In this document: piece after piece, positions 16,739-26,104 of the stretch
How positions within the stretch are numbered: position 1 is the stretch's first letter
Layout of the letters: every line of letters begins with the position of its first letter
Source: an uncultured Clostridia bacterium
GTDB taxonomy: Bacteria > Bacillota > Clostridia > Saccharofermentanales > DTU023
Reading direction: 5' to 3'
NCBI GenBank assembly: GCA_937922005.1
Contig: CAKZWV010000016.1
Location: 1 to 55,370 of the forward strand
DNA length: 55,370 nucleotides
The notes under the pieces: generated by a model
What the model was told of the DNA's origin: nothing
The model's input: only the letters and a program-made list of their open reading frames with translations
The model's database searches: none
Position numbers and translations under genes: made by a program

Positions 16739-19639
16739 TTATTTGTTGACGACAGAGGCTAAAACTTTGCTTACCAGCTCTTGATTGCTCCCATAGGAAC
16801 GCATGAGTTCGATGATGGTGGCGGTAGTTTTGGCCGGTTCGAATTTGGCAAAGGTCCGGCGCATCAACCAGACCGCCTTGAGGGCATCCTGGTCTAAGAG
16901 AAGGTTTTCCTTGCGGGTGCCGGATTTATTGACATTGATGGCCGGGAAGATGCGCTGCTCGGCAAGTTTCCGGTCGAGGTAGACTTCCATGTTGCCAGTT
17001 CCCTTAAATTCTTCGAAAATGAGGTCATCTAAGCGGGAACCTGTTTCAACGAGGGCGGTGGCAAGGATGGTCAAACTCCCCCCGTCTTGGATTTTACGGG
17101 CTGAGCCAAAGAAACGTTTGGGGCCTTTGAGGGCGGCGGGATCAAGGCCTCCAGAGAGGGTTTTTCCGGAAGAATTGACGGTCAAGTTATAGGCCCGGCC
17201 TAAGCGGGTGATGCTATCCAGGAGGATCACCACGTCTTCACCCATTTCTACAAGGCGATGAGCATGTTCCAGGACAAGTTCCGCAACTTTGATATGGTTC
17301 TCCGGATTCTTGTCAAAGGTAGAATAGGCAATGTCCCCTGTGACTGAACTCTCCATGTCAGAGACCTCTTCCGGCCTTTCATCAATAAGAAGGACAATCA
17401 GGTGGGTCTCGGGAGAATTTAGGTTGATAGCCTGGCCTATTTGCTTCAGGAGGGTCGTTTTTCCTGCCTTAGGCGGAGATACGATAAGGCCCCGTTGTCC
17501 CCAGCCAATGGGGGATAAGAGGTCAATCATCCGGGTCGAAATGACATCGGGCGTCGTCTCCATGACTAGCCTCTGATCGGGGTAGACAGCTTTGAGGAGC
17601 TCAAATTCAGCACGCTCATCGGAATTCGGACTTAGCTCCTCCCCATCAGGTTGAACCATGACACCGACGGGGACATCGGGACCAGCTTTTCCACCATTTT
17701 TAACAAAGCTTGCCGCTTCTACCCCATTGATAGTTTCTGGGCAGATGAGAGCTTCGAATTTACTCTTCCGATAGGGAGGCTTCACAGGACCTGTAATGAA
17801 GTCTCCCTTCCGGAGGTGGAATTCCTGAATCATATTGGCGTGAACGTAGATATCGTTGGGGCCAGAATTGAAATTTTCTACCCGGAGGAAGCCGTAGCCA
17901 TCCGGCATGATATCTAAGAAGCCCCGCATCCTCTTCTTCCCAGCATGGGGGTCGACCTGGGTGCCATCATCTTCCATTTCTGGGGTAGTGGTTGAAGTGG
18001 AATCGCTTTGAGATGAAGGATCCTGAGGGGAATGAGTCTCGGAAGAGGCCAGTTCGAAAGAATCTGATTCTGAGAAAGCGCCTTCTGGTAAATTGGCTAC
18101 TGATAAATCAGTACCTGGTAAATTGGATCCTGATAAATTGGTGCCTGACGGATGGACGCCCAATTGATGGAAGCCTGGTCCCACCAAGTCTTTCCGATGA
18201 TTGAGGTAAAAATTGAGGTCCTCCAAATCTCGGAGGGAACTTTGTGAAAGGCTGTATACCATGGACTGAAGGGCCCTCTCCTCAATAGCCTTATCTAAGG
18301 CCTGGAGATGGGGACTTGCTAGCAGCTCTTGGTGGAGGGGGACTGATTTTTCCTGGTCTAATCTGGCTACTAAAGGTCTCTGGATCTTTTCCTCGCCCGG
18401 GACATCATTTGCCGGGGCAGCTTGTCTCTGTGCCGGTTTCCGCTGGTCTCTTTCTAGGGCATGATCTTTAGGTTTTCTCGCATGAACCTGGTTTCCGATG
18501 GCTGCTGCCTGGGCCTGTACTCGCAGTCCTTTTTCTTGCTCCCTGGACCTTCCCCCCTGGTTGCGGACTCTCTCTTGTTCTTTGGGTCTTTGCTCCTGGG
18601 CTCTAGCGATGTCTTGGTTTCGAGATTGCCTGGCTTGGGATTCCTCTTCTAGCTCTTGGTCGACGGAAGACTCCTGGTCATAAAATGCATCTTGGAAAGC
18701 AGGTTGAGAAGCCTTTAAATTAGCCCGGTCCTGGCGATTTTGTCGGTTCTGCCGTCCTTCATTTCCTAAACGGCCCTGGCGACTCGACCGGTCCTGGCGA
18801 CCACAAGGGATACGACGGATCTCCGGAGAATAGGGGTAAGGTCCGGCCTCGTAGGCGTTTTCTTCGTAGGAATTTACCTCATGCAAATTTGCTTCGTGCG
18901 AATTTGCTTTGTAATCATTCGCTTCGTAATGCTGAGCCTCATATGGATGGGGCGCGTAGGGGTGGCCCTCATAGGGATGAGGGGGATAGGGCCCCGGCTG
19001 GGCAAGATCAGGCCTAGGCTCATCCCAAGCCTGGGGCCGAACTGGATAGGCCCATGAAGGATCGGCAGGCCCTCTTCTCCGACCGCCAGATCGACGGGTA
19101 GAGGCCGGTGGCAGGGGAGCATAGGGGACTTGTTCGTACCAGGATCCATTCGAAGGGGCAGGGCCATAAGCTGGGGCATAGGGAGGACGATAGCCCCCAT
19201 AGGAAGGCTCATAGGGAGGATAGGGATAGGGGGTCTGGTCATAAGGCATTCGCTGACCTTGAAGCGCCTGCGGACCTTGAAAAGCCTGAGGACCTTGGGA
19301 AAGATGAGGACCTTGGGGGGGCTGGCTATAGGGATCCATCCCATAAGGAGCCAAAGGTGCCGGGTAAGGGCTATGACGCTCATCCAGTTTCCGCAAATTA
19401 TCCGCCGCCGTATCCTTCAGTTTGACCTTGATCTTCCGGGGATATTTGTTCGAGCGATTTTGACGGATATTCTTAATTTTTTTCCCATTGGGTCGAGAAA
19501 AATTTTGGCCTGACCGACCCTGGTGGCCCTGAGAACTCTGAGAACCCTGGCGTCCCTGAGAAGGCTGATAGGCCTGCCGACCCTGATCGTCTGGACCATG
19601 GGCATTACGCCCAGCATTTTTGCGATTTTGATCGTCCAT
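16739..19639 (-). CDS. rho: Transcription termination factor Rho with a long disordered N-terminal extension
   Basis: This is a 966-residue protein, more than twice the usual length. The last 400 residues are a complete Rho core: RNA-binding domain (RGFLDIMPDGYGFLR, NDIYVHANMI), Walker A PPKAGKTTLL, LLIDERPEEV, and DSITRLGRAYN. The first roughly 565 residues are low complexity: Gln/Gly/Arg-rich at the start, then Pro/Tyr-rich, then YEANx pentads, then Arg/Gln-rich, then GTNLS-type pentads (encoded near 18060-18165). Such extensions are known to bind RNA and promote condensates in some Rho proteins. AAAGGAG precedes the ATG at 19639, 11 bases after the leuS stop, so the pair is probably cotranscribed. 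Confidence 0.95.
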   Translation of the reverse strand: MDDQNRKNAGRNAHGPDDQGRQAYQPSQGRQGSQSSQGHQGRSGQNFSRPNGKKIKNIRQNRSNKYPRKIKVKLKDTAADNLRKLDERHSPYPAPLAPYGMDPYSQPPQGPHLSQGPQAFQGPQALQGQRMPYDQTPYPYPPYEPSYGGYRPPYAPAYGPAPSNGSWYEQVPYAPLPPASTRRSGGRRRGPADPSWAYPVRPQAWDEPRPDLAQPGPYPPHPYEGHPYAPHPYEAQHYEANDYKANSHEANLHEVNSYEENAYEAGPYPYSPEIRRIPCGRQDRSSRQGRLGNEGRQNRQNRQDRANLKASQPAFQDAFYDQESSVDQELEEESQARQSRNQDIARAQEQRPKEQERVRNQGGRSREQEKGLRVQAQAAAIGNQVHARKPKDHALERDQRKPAQRQAAPANDVPGEEKIQRPLVARLDQEKSVPLHQELLASPHLQALDKAIEERALQSMVYSLSQSSLRDLEDLNFYLNHRKDLVGPGFHQLGVHPSGTNLSGSNLPGTDLSVANLPEGAFSESDSFELASSETHSPQDPSSQSDSTSTTTPEMEDDGTQVDPHAGKKRMRGFLDIMPDGYGFLRVENFNSGPNDIYVHANMIQEFHLRKGDFITGPVKPPYRKSKFEALICPETINGVEAASFVKNGGKAGPDVPVGVMVQPDGEELSPNSDERAEFELLKAVYPDQRLVMETTPDVISTRMIDLLSPIGWGQRGLIVSPPKAGKTTLLKQIGQAINLNSPETHLIVLLIDERPEEVSDMESSVTGDIAYSTFDKNPENHIKVAELVLEHAHRLVEMGEDVVILLDSITRLGRAYNLTVNSSGKTLSGGLDPAALKGPKRFFGSARKIQDGGSLTILATALVETGSRLDDLIFEEFKGTGNMEVYLDRKLAEQRIFPAINVNKSGTRKENLLLDQDALKAVWLMRRTFAKFEPAKTTATIIELMRSYGSNQELVSKVLASVVNK

Positions 19640-19650
19640 GAAGAGCTCCT

Positions 19651-22353
19651 TTACTTGACCACGACGTTGACAAGACGATTTTTGACACAAATCATCTTGC
19701 GCACTTCCCGATCTGCCGTGATTTCTTTAAATTCAGGGAGTTGACGGACATAGGCTTCTAGGTCCTTGGGCTCCAAATCCCCTGGCACGGAAAGTCTGGC
19801 TCGAATTTTCCCATTGGTTTGAAGGACAATTTCAACACTTTCCTGGACGAGGGCTTCTTCTTGGTAAGAAGGGAAGGCTTGCAAGAAAATCGATTCCGCA
19901 AAGCCCCAGGTCTGCCAAGTATGCTCACAAAAGTGCGGGGCCAGGGGGGCCAGAGTTAGGATAAAGGTCTTGGTCGAATCAAAGAGGGCGAGTTGGCCCG
20001 CCATGGCAATCGACTTTCCTTGGTCCTCCGCCTCTTGTAGGCCCTGAGCCAGTTTTTGTAAGGCATTCAAATACTCCATCAAGCGTGCAATGGCCGTATT
20101 GAATTCAAAGTGTTCGAGGTCAGCACTCACTTCTTTAATAGCATAGTTTTGCTGGTAGCGGAGGGCCTTGGCTCTCTCGACATTCTCTTGGTTTCCCAGC
20201 TCCTCGGCAGTCAATTCGTGCAGGGACTTGGCTCCTGATAAATCTTGGGGGTTCGGGATGCGCAGGATCGGGCTATCCAAAAAGCGAACGACCCGGTCGA
20301 AAAATTTGGCCATTCCTGCAATACCGCTGTTGGACCAAGGCCCCCCTTCCGAATAGGCGAAGGCAAATCCCAAATACATCCGTAGGACGTCTGATCCGTA
20401 TTTTCCCACATAATCATCGGGGTTCACAGAATTTCCCCGAGATTTACTCATTTTTTCCCCGTTGCTACCTAAAATAATTCCTTGATGGACTAGGGACAGG
20501 AAAGGCTCATCGAAATCCAGGTAGCCCATGTCTCGGAGGGCCTTACAGATAAAACGAGAATAGAGCAGGTGCATGGCCGCATGCTCAGCCCCTCCTACAT
20601 ATTTATCAACAGGGCAAAGAGCCTTGACCTTGTCTTTCGAGAAGGCCTCTTTGTCATTTTTGTTATCCGTATAACGGAATTCATACCAGGAGGAACAGAC
20701 AAAGGTATCTAGGGTGTCGGGATCTCTCCGGCTGGGGGTCCCGCACTTCGGACACTTGACGTTCATAAAAGATTCACATTCTGCCAGGGGGGATTGGCCC
20801 GTCGGTTTGAATTCTACATCCTTGGGCAAGAGGACTGGAAGGTCTTTTTCCTCTAAGACGACAGTTCCACAGTGGGGGCAGTAGACCACTGGGATGGGGG
20901 CTCCCCAATAACGCTGCCGTGAAACCAGCCAATCCCGGAGTCGGTAATTAACCTGAAAAGAAGCCATGCCCTGAGCTTTCAGGTCCTCTACAATGGCCTT
21001 TCTTGCTTCTTCTGAGGTCAAGTCATCATAGGCCCCTGAGTTAAACAAGACTCCGTCCTCCGTAAAGGCTTCGCTTCCAAGGGTTGCTTCACTCTGCCCT
21101 GATTCTTGTTTTCCAGATTTGTCTTCTTCAGCAGCCTCTCCTTCAGCGGGTCGGATGACTTCTTTGATCGGGAGCTCATAGCGCTTGGCAAAGGCATAGT
21201 CTCTTATATCGTGAGCAGGAACAGCCATGACACAGCCTGTCCCATAGGTAGCCAATACATAGTCGGCAGTCCAGATCGGCAACTTTTCACCAGTAATGGG
21301 GTGGATGGCATAGGATCCGGTAAAGACGCCCGTTTTCTCCCGGACAGTGGACTGGCGATCGATATCAGAAACTTTACTCGTAGCCACCAAGTAGGCTTCT
21401 ACTACTTCTTTTTGGTCTTCTGTTGTTAAGAGGGGGCAGAGGTCCGAATCCGGAGCGACCACCACATAGGTCAACCCCATGAGGGTGTCAGCCCGGGTAG
21501 TAAAGACGGTCATCTTCAGGTCTTGGCCGTCCTCATCCTGGAGGCGGTGCCCATCTTTTTCAAGATAGAACTGAATATTTGCTCCTTCTGAGCGGCCAAT
21601 CCAGTTTTCTTGGATCTTTTTTGTCTTTTCGGGCCAGTCCAGGTCATGGAGACCAGACAGGAGCTCTTCAGCGTAATCTGTGATCTTAAAGAACCATTGG
21701 GTCAGCTTTTTTCGTTCGACTTCAGTCCCACAACGCTCGCAAGTTCCATCCCCTAAGACCTGCTCGTTGGCCAAGACCGTCTGGCAGGAGGGACACCAAT
21801 TGGCCAGGGACTTTTTCCGGTAGGCCAGGCCGTGCTTATAAAGTTGAGTAAAGAGCCACTGGGTCCAGCGATAATACTCAGGCTCACAAGTAATGACCTC
21901 ATGGTCCCAATCAAACATCCCACCCAAAGACCGGAGTTGGTCTTTCATATTGCGGATATTTTCGTGGGTGGAGTCTGCAGGGGGTACCCCGGTCTTGATG
22001 GCATAGTTTTCTGCAGGCAAGCCAAAAGCATCAAAACCCATGGGCTGGAAGACCTCATAGCCCTGCATCTTCTTGAACCTGGCCCAGGTATCGGATAAGG
22101 CATAGTTGTACCAGTGACCCACGTGGAGCTTAGCGGCAGACGGGTAAGAAAACATCTCTAAGCAGTAGAGTTTCTTGGATGAGTCCTTGGCTTCGTAGCG
22201 CCCCAGGTGGATCTTATCCCAAAATTCCTGGACCTCTTCATCTACAGCCGCCGAATAGGCATAGGGATTGGATGGGCTAGCGACATCTTGGCAAGATGTT
22301 GGAACTGGACCTACTGGATCGGTAGGTAAAGGATGCTGTGCATGTTCTGTCAT
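19651..22353 (-). CDS. leuS: Leucyl-tRNA synthetase
   Basis: This is a 900-residue class I synthetase. The HIGH-type motif reads KLHVGHWYNYAL near residue 80, the editing domain occupies the middle (TRADTLMGLTYV, GTGCVMAVPAHD), zinc-binding CPHCG and CPKCG pairs occur, and the KMSKS motif reads GEKMSKSRGN. It is complete. The ATG follows AGGAGTAAATC. It is directly upstream of rho, an unusual neighbour. Its leader shows no T-box. Confidence 0.97.
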   Translation of the reverse strand: MTEHAQHPLPTDPVGPVPTSCQDVASPSNPYAYSAAVDEEVQEFWDKIHLGRYEAKDSSKKLYCLEMFSYPSAAKLHVGHWYNYALSDTWARFKKMQGYEVFQPMGFDAFGLPAENYAIKTGVPPADSTHENIRNMKDQLRSLGGMFDWDHEVITCEPEYYRWTQWLFTQLYKHGLAYRKKSLANWCPSCQTVLANEQVLGDGTCERCGTEVERKKLTQWFFKITDYAEELLSGLHDLDWPEKTKKIQENWIGRSEGANIQFYLEKDGHRLQDEDGQDLKMTVFTTRADTLMGLTYVVVAPDSDLCPLLTTEDQKEVVEAYLVATSKVSDIDRQSTVREKTGVFTGSYAIHPITGEKLPIWTADYVLATYGTGCVMAVPAHDIRDYAFAKRYELPIKEVIRPAEGEAAEEDKSGKQESGQSEATLGSEAFTEDGVLFNSGAYDDLTSEEARKAIVEDLKAQGMASFQVNYRLRDWLVSRQRYWGAPIPVVYCPHCGTVVLEEKDLPVLLPKDVEFKPTGQSPLAECESFMNVKCPKCGTPSRRDPDTLDTFVCSSWYEFRYTDNKNDKEAFSKDKVKALCPVDKYVGGAEHAAMHLLYSRFICKALRDMGYLDFDEPFLSLVHQGIILGSNGEKMSKSRGNSVNPDDYVGKYGSDVLRMYLGFAFAYSEGGPWSNSGIAGMAKFFDRVVRFLDSPILRIPNPQDLSGAKSLHELTAEELGNQENVERAKALRYQQNYAIKEVSADLEHFEFNTAIARLMEYLNALQKLAQGLQEAEDQGKSIAMAGQLALFDSTKTFILTLAPLAPHFCEHTWQTWGFAESIFLQAFPSYQEEALVQESVEIVLQTNGKIRARLSVPGDLEPKDLEAYVRQLPEFKEITADREVRKMICVKNRLVNVVVK

Positions 22354-22738
22354 GATTTACTCCTAACTGACTATATGGTCCCTCCTATGACCTTTGCAAG
22401 AAGAAAAGCTTGCCTGGCGAAAGGGGACCTATGGAAAAATACTCTATGGTATCCATTCTAAGAGACCCGAGCTAGATTGGACCTCTTAAGAGGAAAATAT
22501 AAAAATGCGTAAGGAATTTAAAAAAAGAAAAGAAATGAGGTAGAAAAAGGTCCCACAGAAAAAGAAGGGGCAGGGATCCAAGAAGAAGAGGGAAAGGAAC
22601 ACTCAAGAGACTTGGGACAAGATCTAAGCTAAGAGGCTTGAGCTCAGTTCTTGCACTGGGCGTTGAGAATAAGTGCCAGCACCAAGTGTTTGAACCAAAG
22701 GCTTGAATCGAGAATCTAGGGCAAGACCTAAAAAAGAT
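22354..22738. other. leuS upstream region with a nested leader hairpin
   Basis: This stretch of 385 bases has no gene. A hairpin at 22378-22429, 25 bases before the leuS ATG, pairs GGTCCC with GGGACC and inside it GCAAG with CTTGC. The T-box core (TGGNACCGCG on the gene strand) and a Leu specifier loop were not found. The part next to mreB is rich in short imperfect CTTGAG/AAGCCT repeats. Confidence 0.5.
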
Positions 22739-23740
22739 CTACGTGAACAGCTGGTCAAGCAAAGACAGGGCTTGAGCTGTTCCAAGAGCCACACAGTCTG
22801 CGGGATTATTTGCAGTCTTAACGGGAACGCCCATTTTTTCAGATAAAAGCTGGCTAAGGCTCCTTAGATTGGCTCCTCCACCGGTCAAGACAATGCCATT
22901 TTGCTTGATATCTGACATCAGTTCAGGTGGGGTATTGATAAAGGAATCACTCACCCCTTCAAGTATGCTTAGGAGGTTAGGCTCCATAGCCTTAAAGATG
23001 TCTGCGCTCTTGACAGCGACTTGACTTGGCTTATTGGAAGAAACATCCAAGCCAGATACGGACATGGACGACGAGAAGGAGGAACTGGGATAGGCCGTTC
23101 CAATCTCACGCTTGATCCGATTCGCAGTCTGTAGACCGATAGAAAGGTTATACTCGGTACGGATAAAACGAACAATGTCCTCGTCCAGCTGATCGCCTCC
23201 AATCTTCAAAGAAACCTCAGAGGTGGGCTCGCGCATACTAATAACCGCAATCTCCGTCGTCCCTCCTCCCAGGACCACCACCATATGGCCACCGACTTGC
23301 GTGATATTGATGCCGGCACCTAGGGCTGCAGCCAAAGAGGAGCGGATGGCAAAGACTTGCTTAGCGCCCGCCCGCTTCAAGGTATCATAGACGGCCTGTT
23401 TTTCTACATCCGTGATGCTCCCTGGCACGGCCACAACCACTGTTGGGCGGAAATAGCGGGCCAAAAAGCCCTCCAACACTTCCTGAAAACACTTCTTCAA
23501 AAGAACCTGCATCAGGGCAGAGTCAGAGATAACCCCATTGGTAATGGGTTTAATGACTTGAATACTCGAAGGAGTCCGGCCCATGAGTTCATAGGCTGAC
23601 TCCCCAATGGCTATAATTTCACTGGTCGCACTCTGGATGGCCACTGCAGTGGGAATATCCAAAAGAATACCCCTATCCCTGGAGGAAATTCTCGTCCTCG
23701 TGGTACCCAGATCGACCCCTAGAAACATGCCAAAACCCAT
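22739..23740 (-). CDS. mreB: MreB-like rod-shape-determining actin homologue
   Basis: This 333-residue actin-fold ATPase organises cell-wall synthesis. The first phosphate loop is LGVDLGTTRTRI, the second VVLGGGTTEIAVIS, and the adenosine motif GIVLTGGGANLRSL is at about residue 285. It stands alone, without mreC/mreD, so it may be an Mbl/MreBH-type paralogue. GGGGAG precedes the ATG at 23740; a second ATG 12 bases inside is also possible. A variant of the dispersed motif lies near the stop (22802). Confidence 0.9.
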   Translation of the reverse strand: MGFGMFLGVDLGTTRTRISSRDRGILLDIPTAVAIQSATSEIIAIGESAYELMGRTPSSIQVIKPITNGVISDSALMQVLLKKCFQEVLEGFLARYFRPTVVVAVPGSITDVEKQAVYDTLKRAGAKQVFAIRSSLAAALGAGINITQVGGHMVVVLGGGTTEIAVISMREPTSEVSLKIGGDQLDEDIVRFIRTEYNLSIGLQTANRIKREIGTAYPSSSFSSSMSVSGLDVSSNKPSQVAVKSADIFKAMEPNLLSILEGVSDSFINTPPELMSDIKQNGIVLTGGGANLRSLSQLLSEKMGVPVKTANNPADCVALGTAQALSLLDQLFT

Positions 23741-23885
23741 ATCTTATCGCTCCCCATCACCTGTTAAAAGTTGCATAGAATTCGGTCTAATGCTACTATA
23801 CAAATGATTTTTATGCAAGCTATCGGGCCGCTTGCAGGATGGAAGGGAGTTCCGAGGTTGAATCAAGGAAGCAGCTTACTAGCTT

Positions 23886-23909
23886 GGATCAACTTTTTAT
23901 AGTTGATCC
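23886..23909. promoter_or_regulatory. Perfect inverted repeat upstream of the TraX-like gene
   Basis: GGATCAAC and GTTGATCC flank an 8-base TTTTTATA spacer. It lies in the divergent region between mreB and the TraX-like gene, 75 bases before the latter's start. It could be an operator or a leader hairpin; no regulator is adjacent. Confidence 0.5.
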
Positions 23910-23983
23910 TGTGACCCTTACTATGAACCTTAATGGAAGACAACCAAAAAAAGAGAAATCAGAAGGAGAAAAGGAGCTAAGTC

Positions 23984-24907
23984 TTGTTAAAAATCCTTGC
24001 CATCATCACCATGATCATCGACCACATCGGTGTGTTTTTTGCCCCCTACCTGTCGGATAACCTTTACACCCTTTGTAGGGACATCGGCCGCATTGCCTTT
24101 CCTATCTATGCCTATTTGATTTTCGCTGGCTATAAACGGACCTCCAATGTCGTCCGTTACTTTTTCCGCCTCTTAATCTTTGCAGGCCTTGCTGAAGTGG
24201 CTGAGACTTATGCTTTTTCGTGGGCTGGGGAAAATAAAGAATTCGGGAATATTTTTCTCCTCTTGGCCTTAGGGCTCGTGATCTTGACCGCATTAGATTG
24301 TATCTGGGGGAGCTCAAGGACCCGGCTGGTCCGTCTGAAGCCCATACAGTCCACGGCCACCTATCCTCCCATGCCTACCATGGACCCCCGGCACAAAGAT
24401 CCTGAAGGCAGGCTGGACGATGATCCGGAAGATGAGAATTATACCTATGCGCCCTTTAATCCGGGCGTTTTTCTCCTCCCCCCCAAGGTCGGAATGGCCC
24501 TAGGAGCCTTCCTCCTCTTCGTTGTCTTTGCCTTTGTCATGGTCTTTGAGATCTCCTATTCAAGCTATGGCCTCCTCACCATCATGGCCTTTTATCTCGT
24601 CGATAAGGTCTATGAAGAATTGACCCAGACTGGCGTCCAGGCTAGCTTTCCGGCAGCCAAGATCAAAATATTCCTAGGTCTGGGTGTTTTTGCCAGCTTG
24701 AATCTTGGCTTTCTGCTTCTTCAAGAATACTGTCCCCACCTGAGTTTCTATATGAGCGTCGAGCAGAGTTTTGCCATCTTTGCCATTCCTTGCATTTACC
24801 TGATTCCGGAAGGGGAAAAGCCGAACCGCTATCTCCAGCTCTTCTATTACTCCATTTATCCCCTCCACCTCCTGATTTTAGGCTTGCTCCGCCTGCTTTT
24901 GGCTTGA
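23984..24907 (+). CDS. TraX-family membrane protein
   Basis: This 307-residue polytopic protein begins MLKILAIITMIIDHIGVFF, the hallmark of the TraX family, and continues with DIGRIAFPIYAYLIFAGY. TraX proteins acetylate pilin in F plasmids; chromosomal members have unknown roles and belong to the acyltransferase superfamily. About eight membrane helices are seen, with a charged loop near residues 110-155 (DPRHKDPEGRLDDDPEDE). The start codon is TTG, chosen because AAGGAG lies 7 bases upstream. Its plus-strand orientation is opposite to the surrounding genes. Confidence 0.8.
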   Translation: MLKILAIITMIIDHIGVFFAPYLSDNLYTLCRDIGRIAFPIYAYLIFAGYKRTSNVVRYFFRLLIFAGLAEVAETYAFSWAGENKEFGNIFLLLALGLVILTALDCIWGSSRTRLVRLKPIQSTATYPPMPTMDPRHKDPEGRLDDDPEDENYTYAPFNPGVFLLPPKVGMALGAFLLFVVFAFVMVFEISYSSYGLLTIMAFYLVDKVYEELTQTGVQASFPAAKIKIFLGLGVFASLNLGFLLLQEYCPHLSFYMSVEQSFAIFAIPCIYLIPEGEKPNRYLQLFYYSIYPLHLLILGLLRLLLA

Positions 24908-24913
24908 TTTACT

Positions 24914-25039
24914 GGATCTTTCTCCGGAGCCGAGCCTGTCTTCTAAGCTGCTCCTATCTCCTAAGCCGAGCCTTTCTCCTGAGCCGGACCTGTCTCCTAA
25001 GCCGGTTCTATCTCCTGATCTGGACCTGTCTTCTTCTCC
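24914..25039. repeat. Seven tandem copies of an 18-bp repeat
   Basis: Copies start every 18 bases from 24914 to 25022; the consensus is GRRCCTNTCTCCTAAGCC. It follows the TraX-like stop codon. In one frame it would read as six-residue repeats, but no start or family supports coding. A copy of the dispersed motif follows at 25048. Confidence 0.85.
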
Positions 25040-25116
25040 CTCTCCCCCAAATATTCCCTTTTTTCTTTCCGCCCCCTTGCATTCTTATTTTACTTGTGCT
25101 ATTCTTGTCCTGTTGC

Positions 25117-25207
25117 GGAGAGTTGGCCGAGCGGTTGAAGGCGCACGACTGGAAATCGTGTTTGCGTTAATAGCGTAACGAGGGTTCGAATCCCTTGCTC
25201 TCCGCCA
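25117..25207 (+). tRNA. tRNA-Ser (GGA)
   Basis: This is a class II tRNA with a long variable arm. The acceptor GGAGAGT pairs with GCTCTCC, the anticodon is GGA in CTGGAAA, the T loop is GTTCGAATC, and CCA is encoded. Confidence 0.96.
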
Positions 25208-25220
25208 GTGAATAGATCCA

Positions 25221-25260
25221 AAGAAAGACCCCGAGATCAGATGATTTCGGGGTCTTTCTT
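25221..25260. terminator. Terminator after tRNA-Ser, also facing ydcF
   Basis: A long stem AAGAAAGACCCCGA pairs with TCGGGGTCTTTCTT around a short loop. A and T flanks allow use in both directions: tRNA-Ser on the plus strand and the YdcF-like gene on the minus strand. Confidence 0.85.
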
Positions 25261-25303
25261 CATTCCTGGAGAGCCAAATTGCTGGAGAGCGAGAGTCAAG
25301 CCC

Positions 25304-26035
25304 TTAAGGTTTCCAGATGGCCAAAAAGAAGTCTTTATCCCGGGCTAGGATTTCCCGGGCTTCTCCATAGATCTGAAAAAGATAGGTTCTCTGGTCTGCT
25401 GCGAGGCCCTGACAGGACAAGCCAAAGGCTTTCCCCAAATAGAGGGACCGGTACAGGTGGTAGCGCTGGGTCACTAAAAGGGGCTGACGAGCCTGGTAGA
25501 CTCGAGCTAGGCGAGACATACTTTCATAGGTGGAAAAGCCTTGGGGGTCCATAAGGATGGCTGCCTCTGGTACCTTCCTGCCCAAGGCATAGTTTTTCAT
25601 GACCTGGGGTTCATCGTAAAAAGCAGACTCTTTGGCCCCTGTCATGAGGATTTTGACCCCAGCCTGGTCCCCTGCCCTATTCTTGGTAGCCTTTTGTACT
25701 TCAAAATAATAATCGATGGCCGTGTCGAGCCTATCCTGGAGCATGGGGGATGGTCGGCCGTTTTCAATGCCTGCTCCTAAGACCACAATGAAATCAAAAG
25801 TAGCCGTTTTCGGCTCCATGCTCTGGGCATAAGGGCGGTTCTTAGGTGAATGAACCTGAGTCCTGGTGGAAATGACAATCCAAGCTGAAGGTACAAAAAC
25901 GAGAACAAGGCCCAGGACAAAGAGGGTCAAAAAGGCCTTGCCCAAGAAGGCAGACCAAGAAAAGGGATGATTTGTGGAGCTGCTAGGTTTCTTAAGAGAC
26001 TTAGAAGCAGTGTTGGATGGAGAAGGATGAGACAT
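25304..26035 (-). CDS. YdcF/SanA-family membrane-anchored protein (DUF218)
   Basis: This 243-residue protein has one N-terminal membrane helix (residues about 31-52), then a DUF218 domain: FIVVLGAGIENGRPSPMLQDRLD, GAKESAFYDEP, ILMDPQGFSTYES and VTQRYHLYRSLYL. Relatives SanA and ElyC affect envelope integrity in E. coli; the enzyme activity is unsettled. AGAAAGGA precedes the ATG at 26035. It lies just after the cobalamin cluster but has no evident link to it. Confidence 0.84.
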   Translation of the reverse strand: MSHPSPSNTASKSLKKPSSSTNHPFSWSAFLGKAFLTLFVLGLVLVFVPSAWIVISTRTQVHSPKNRPYAQSMEPKTATFDFIVVLGAGIENGRPSPMLQDRLDTAIDYYFEVQKATKNRAGDQAGVKILMTGAKESAFYDEPQVMKNYALGRKVPEAAILMDPQGFSTYESMSRLARVYQARQPLLVTQRYHLYRSLYLGKAFGLSCQGLAADQRTYLFQIYGEAREILARDKDFFLAIWKP

Positions 26036-26104
26036 AAAAATCCTTTCTGGACTAGGGTCTGGGAATAGCTTAGAGCGTAGCATGAGGGCCAGGAAAAAGT
26101 TCTC

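Noticed and set aside
24790..25170. 126-residue frame spanning the 18-bp repeats
   Set aside because: It would start inside the TraX-like gene and run into tRNA-Ser; the six-residue periodicity comes from the minisatellite.
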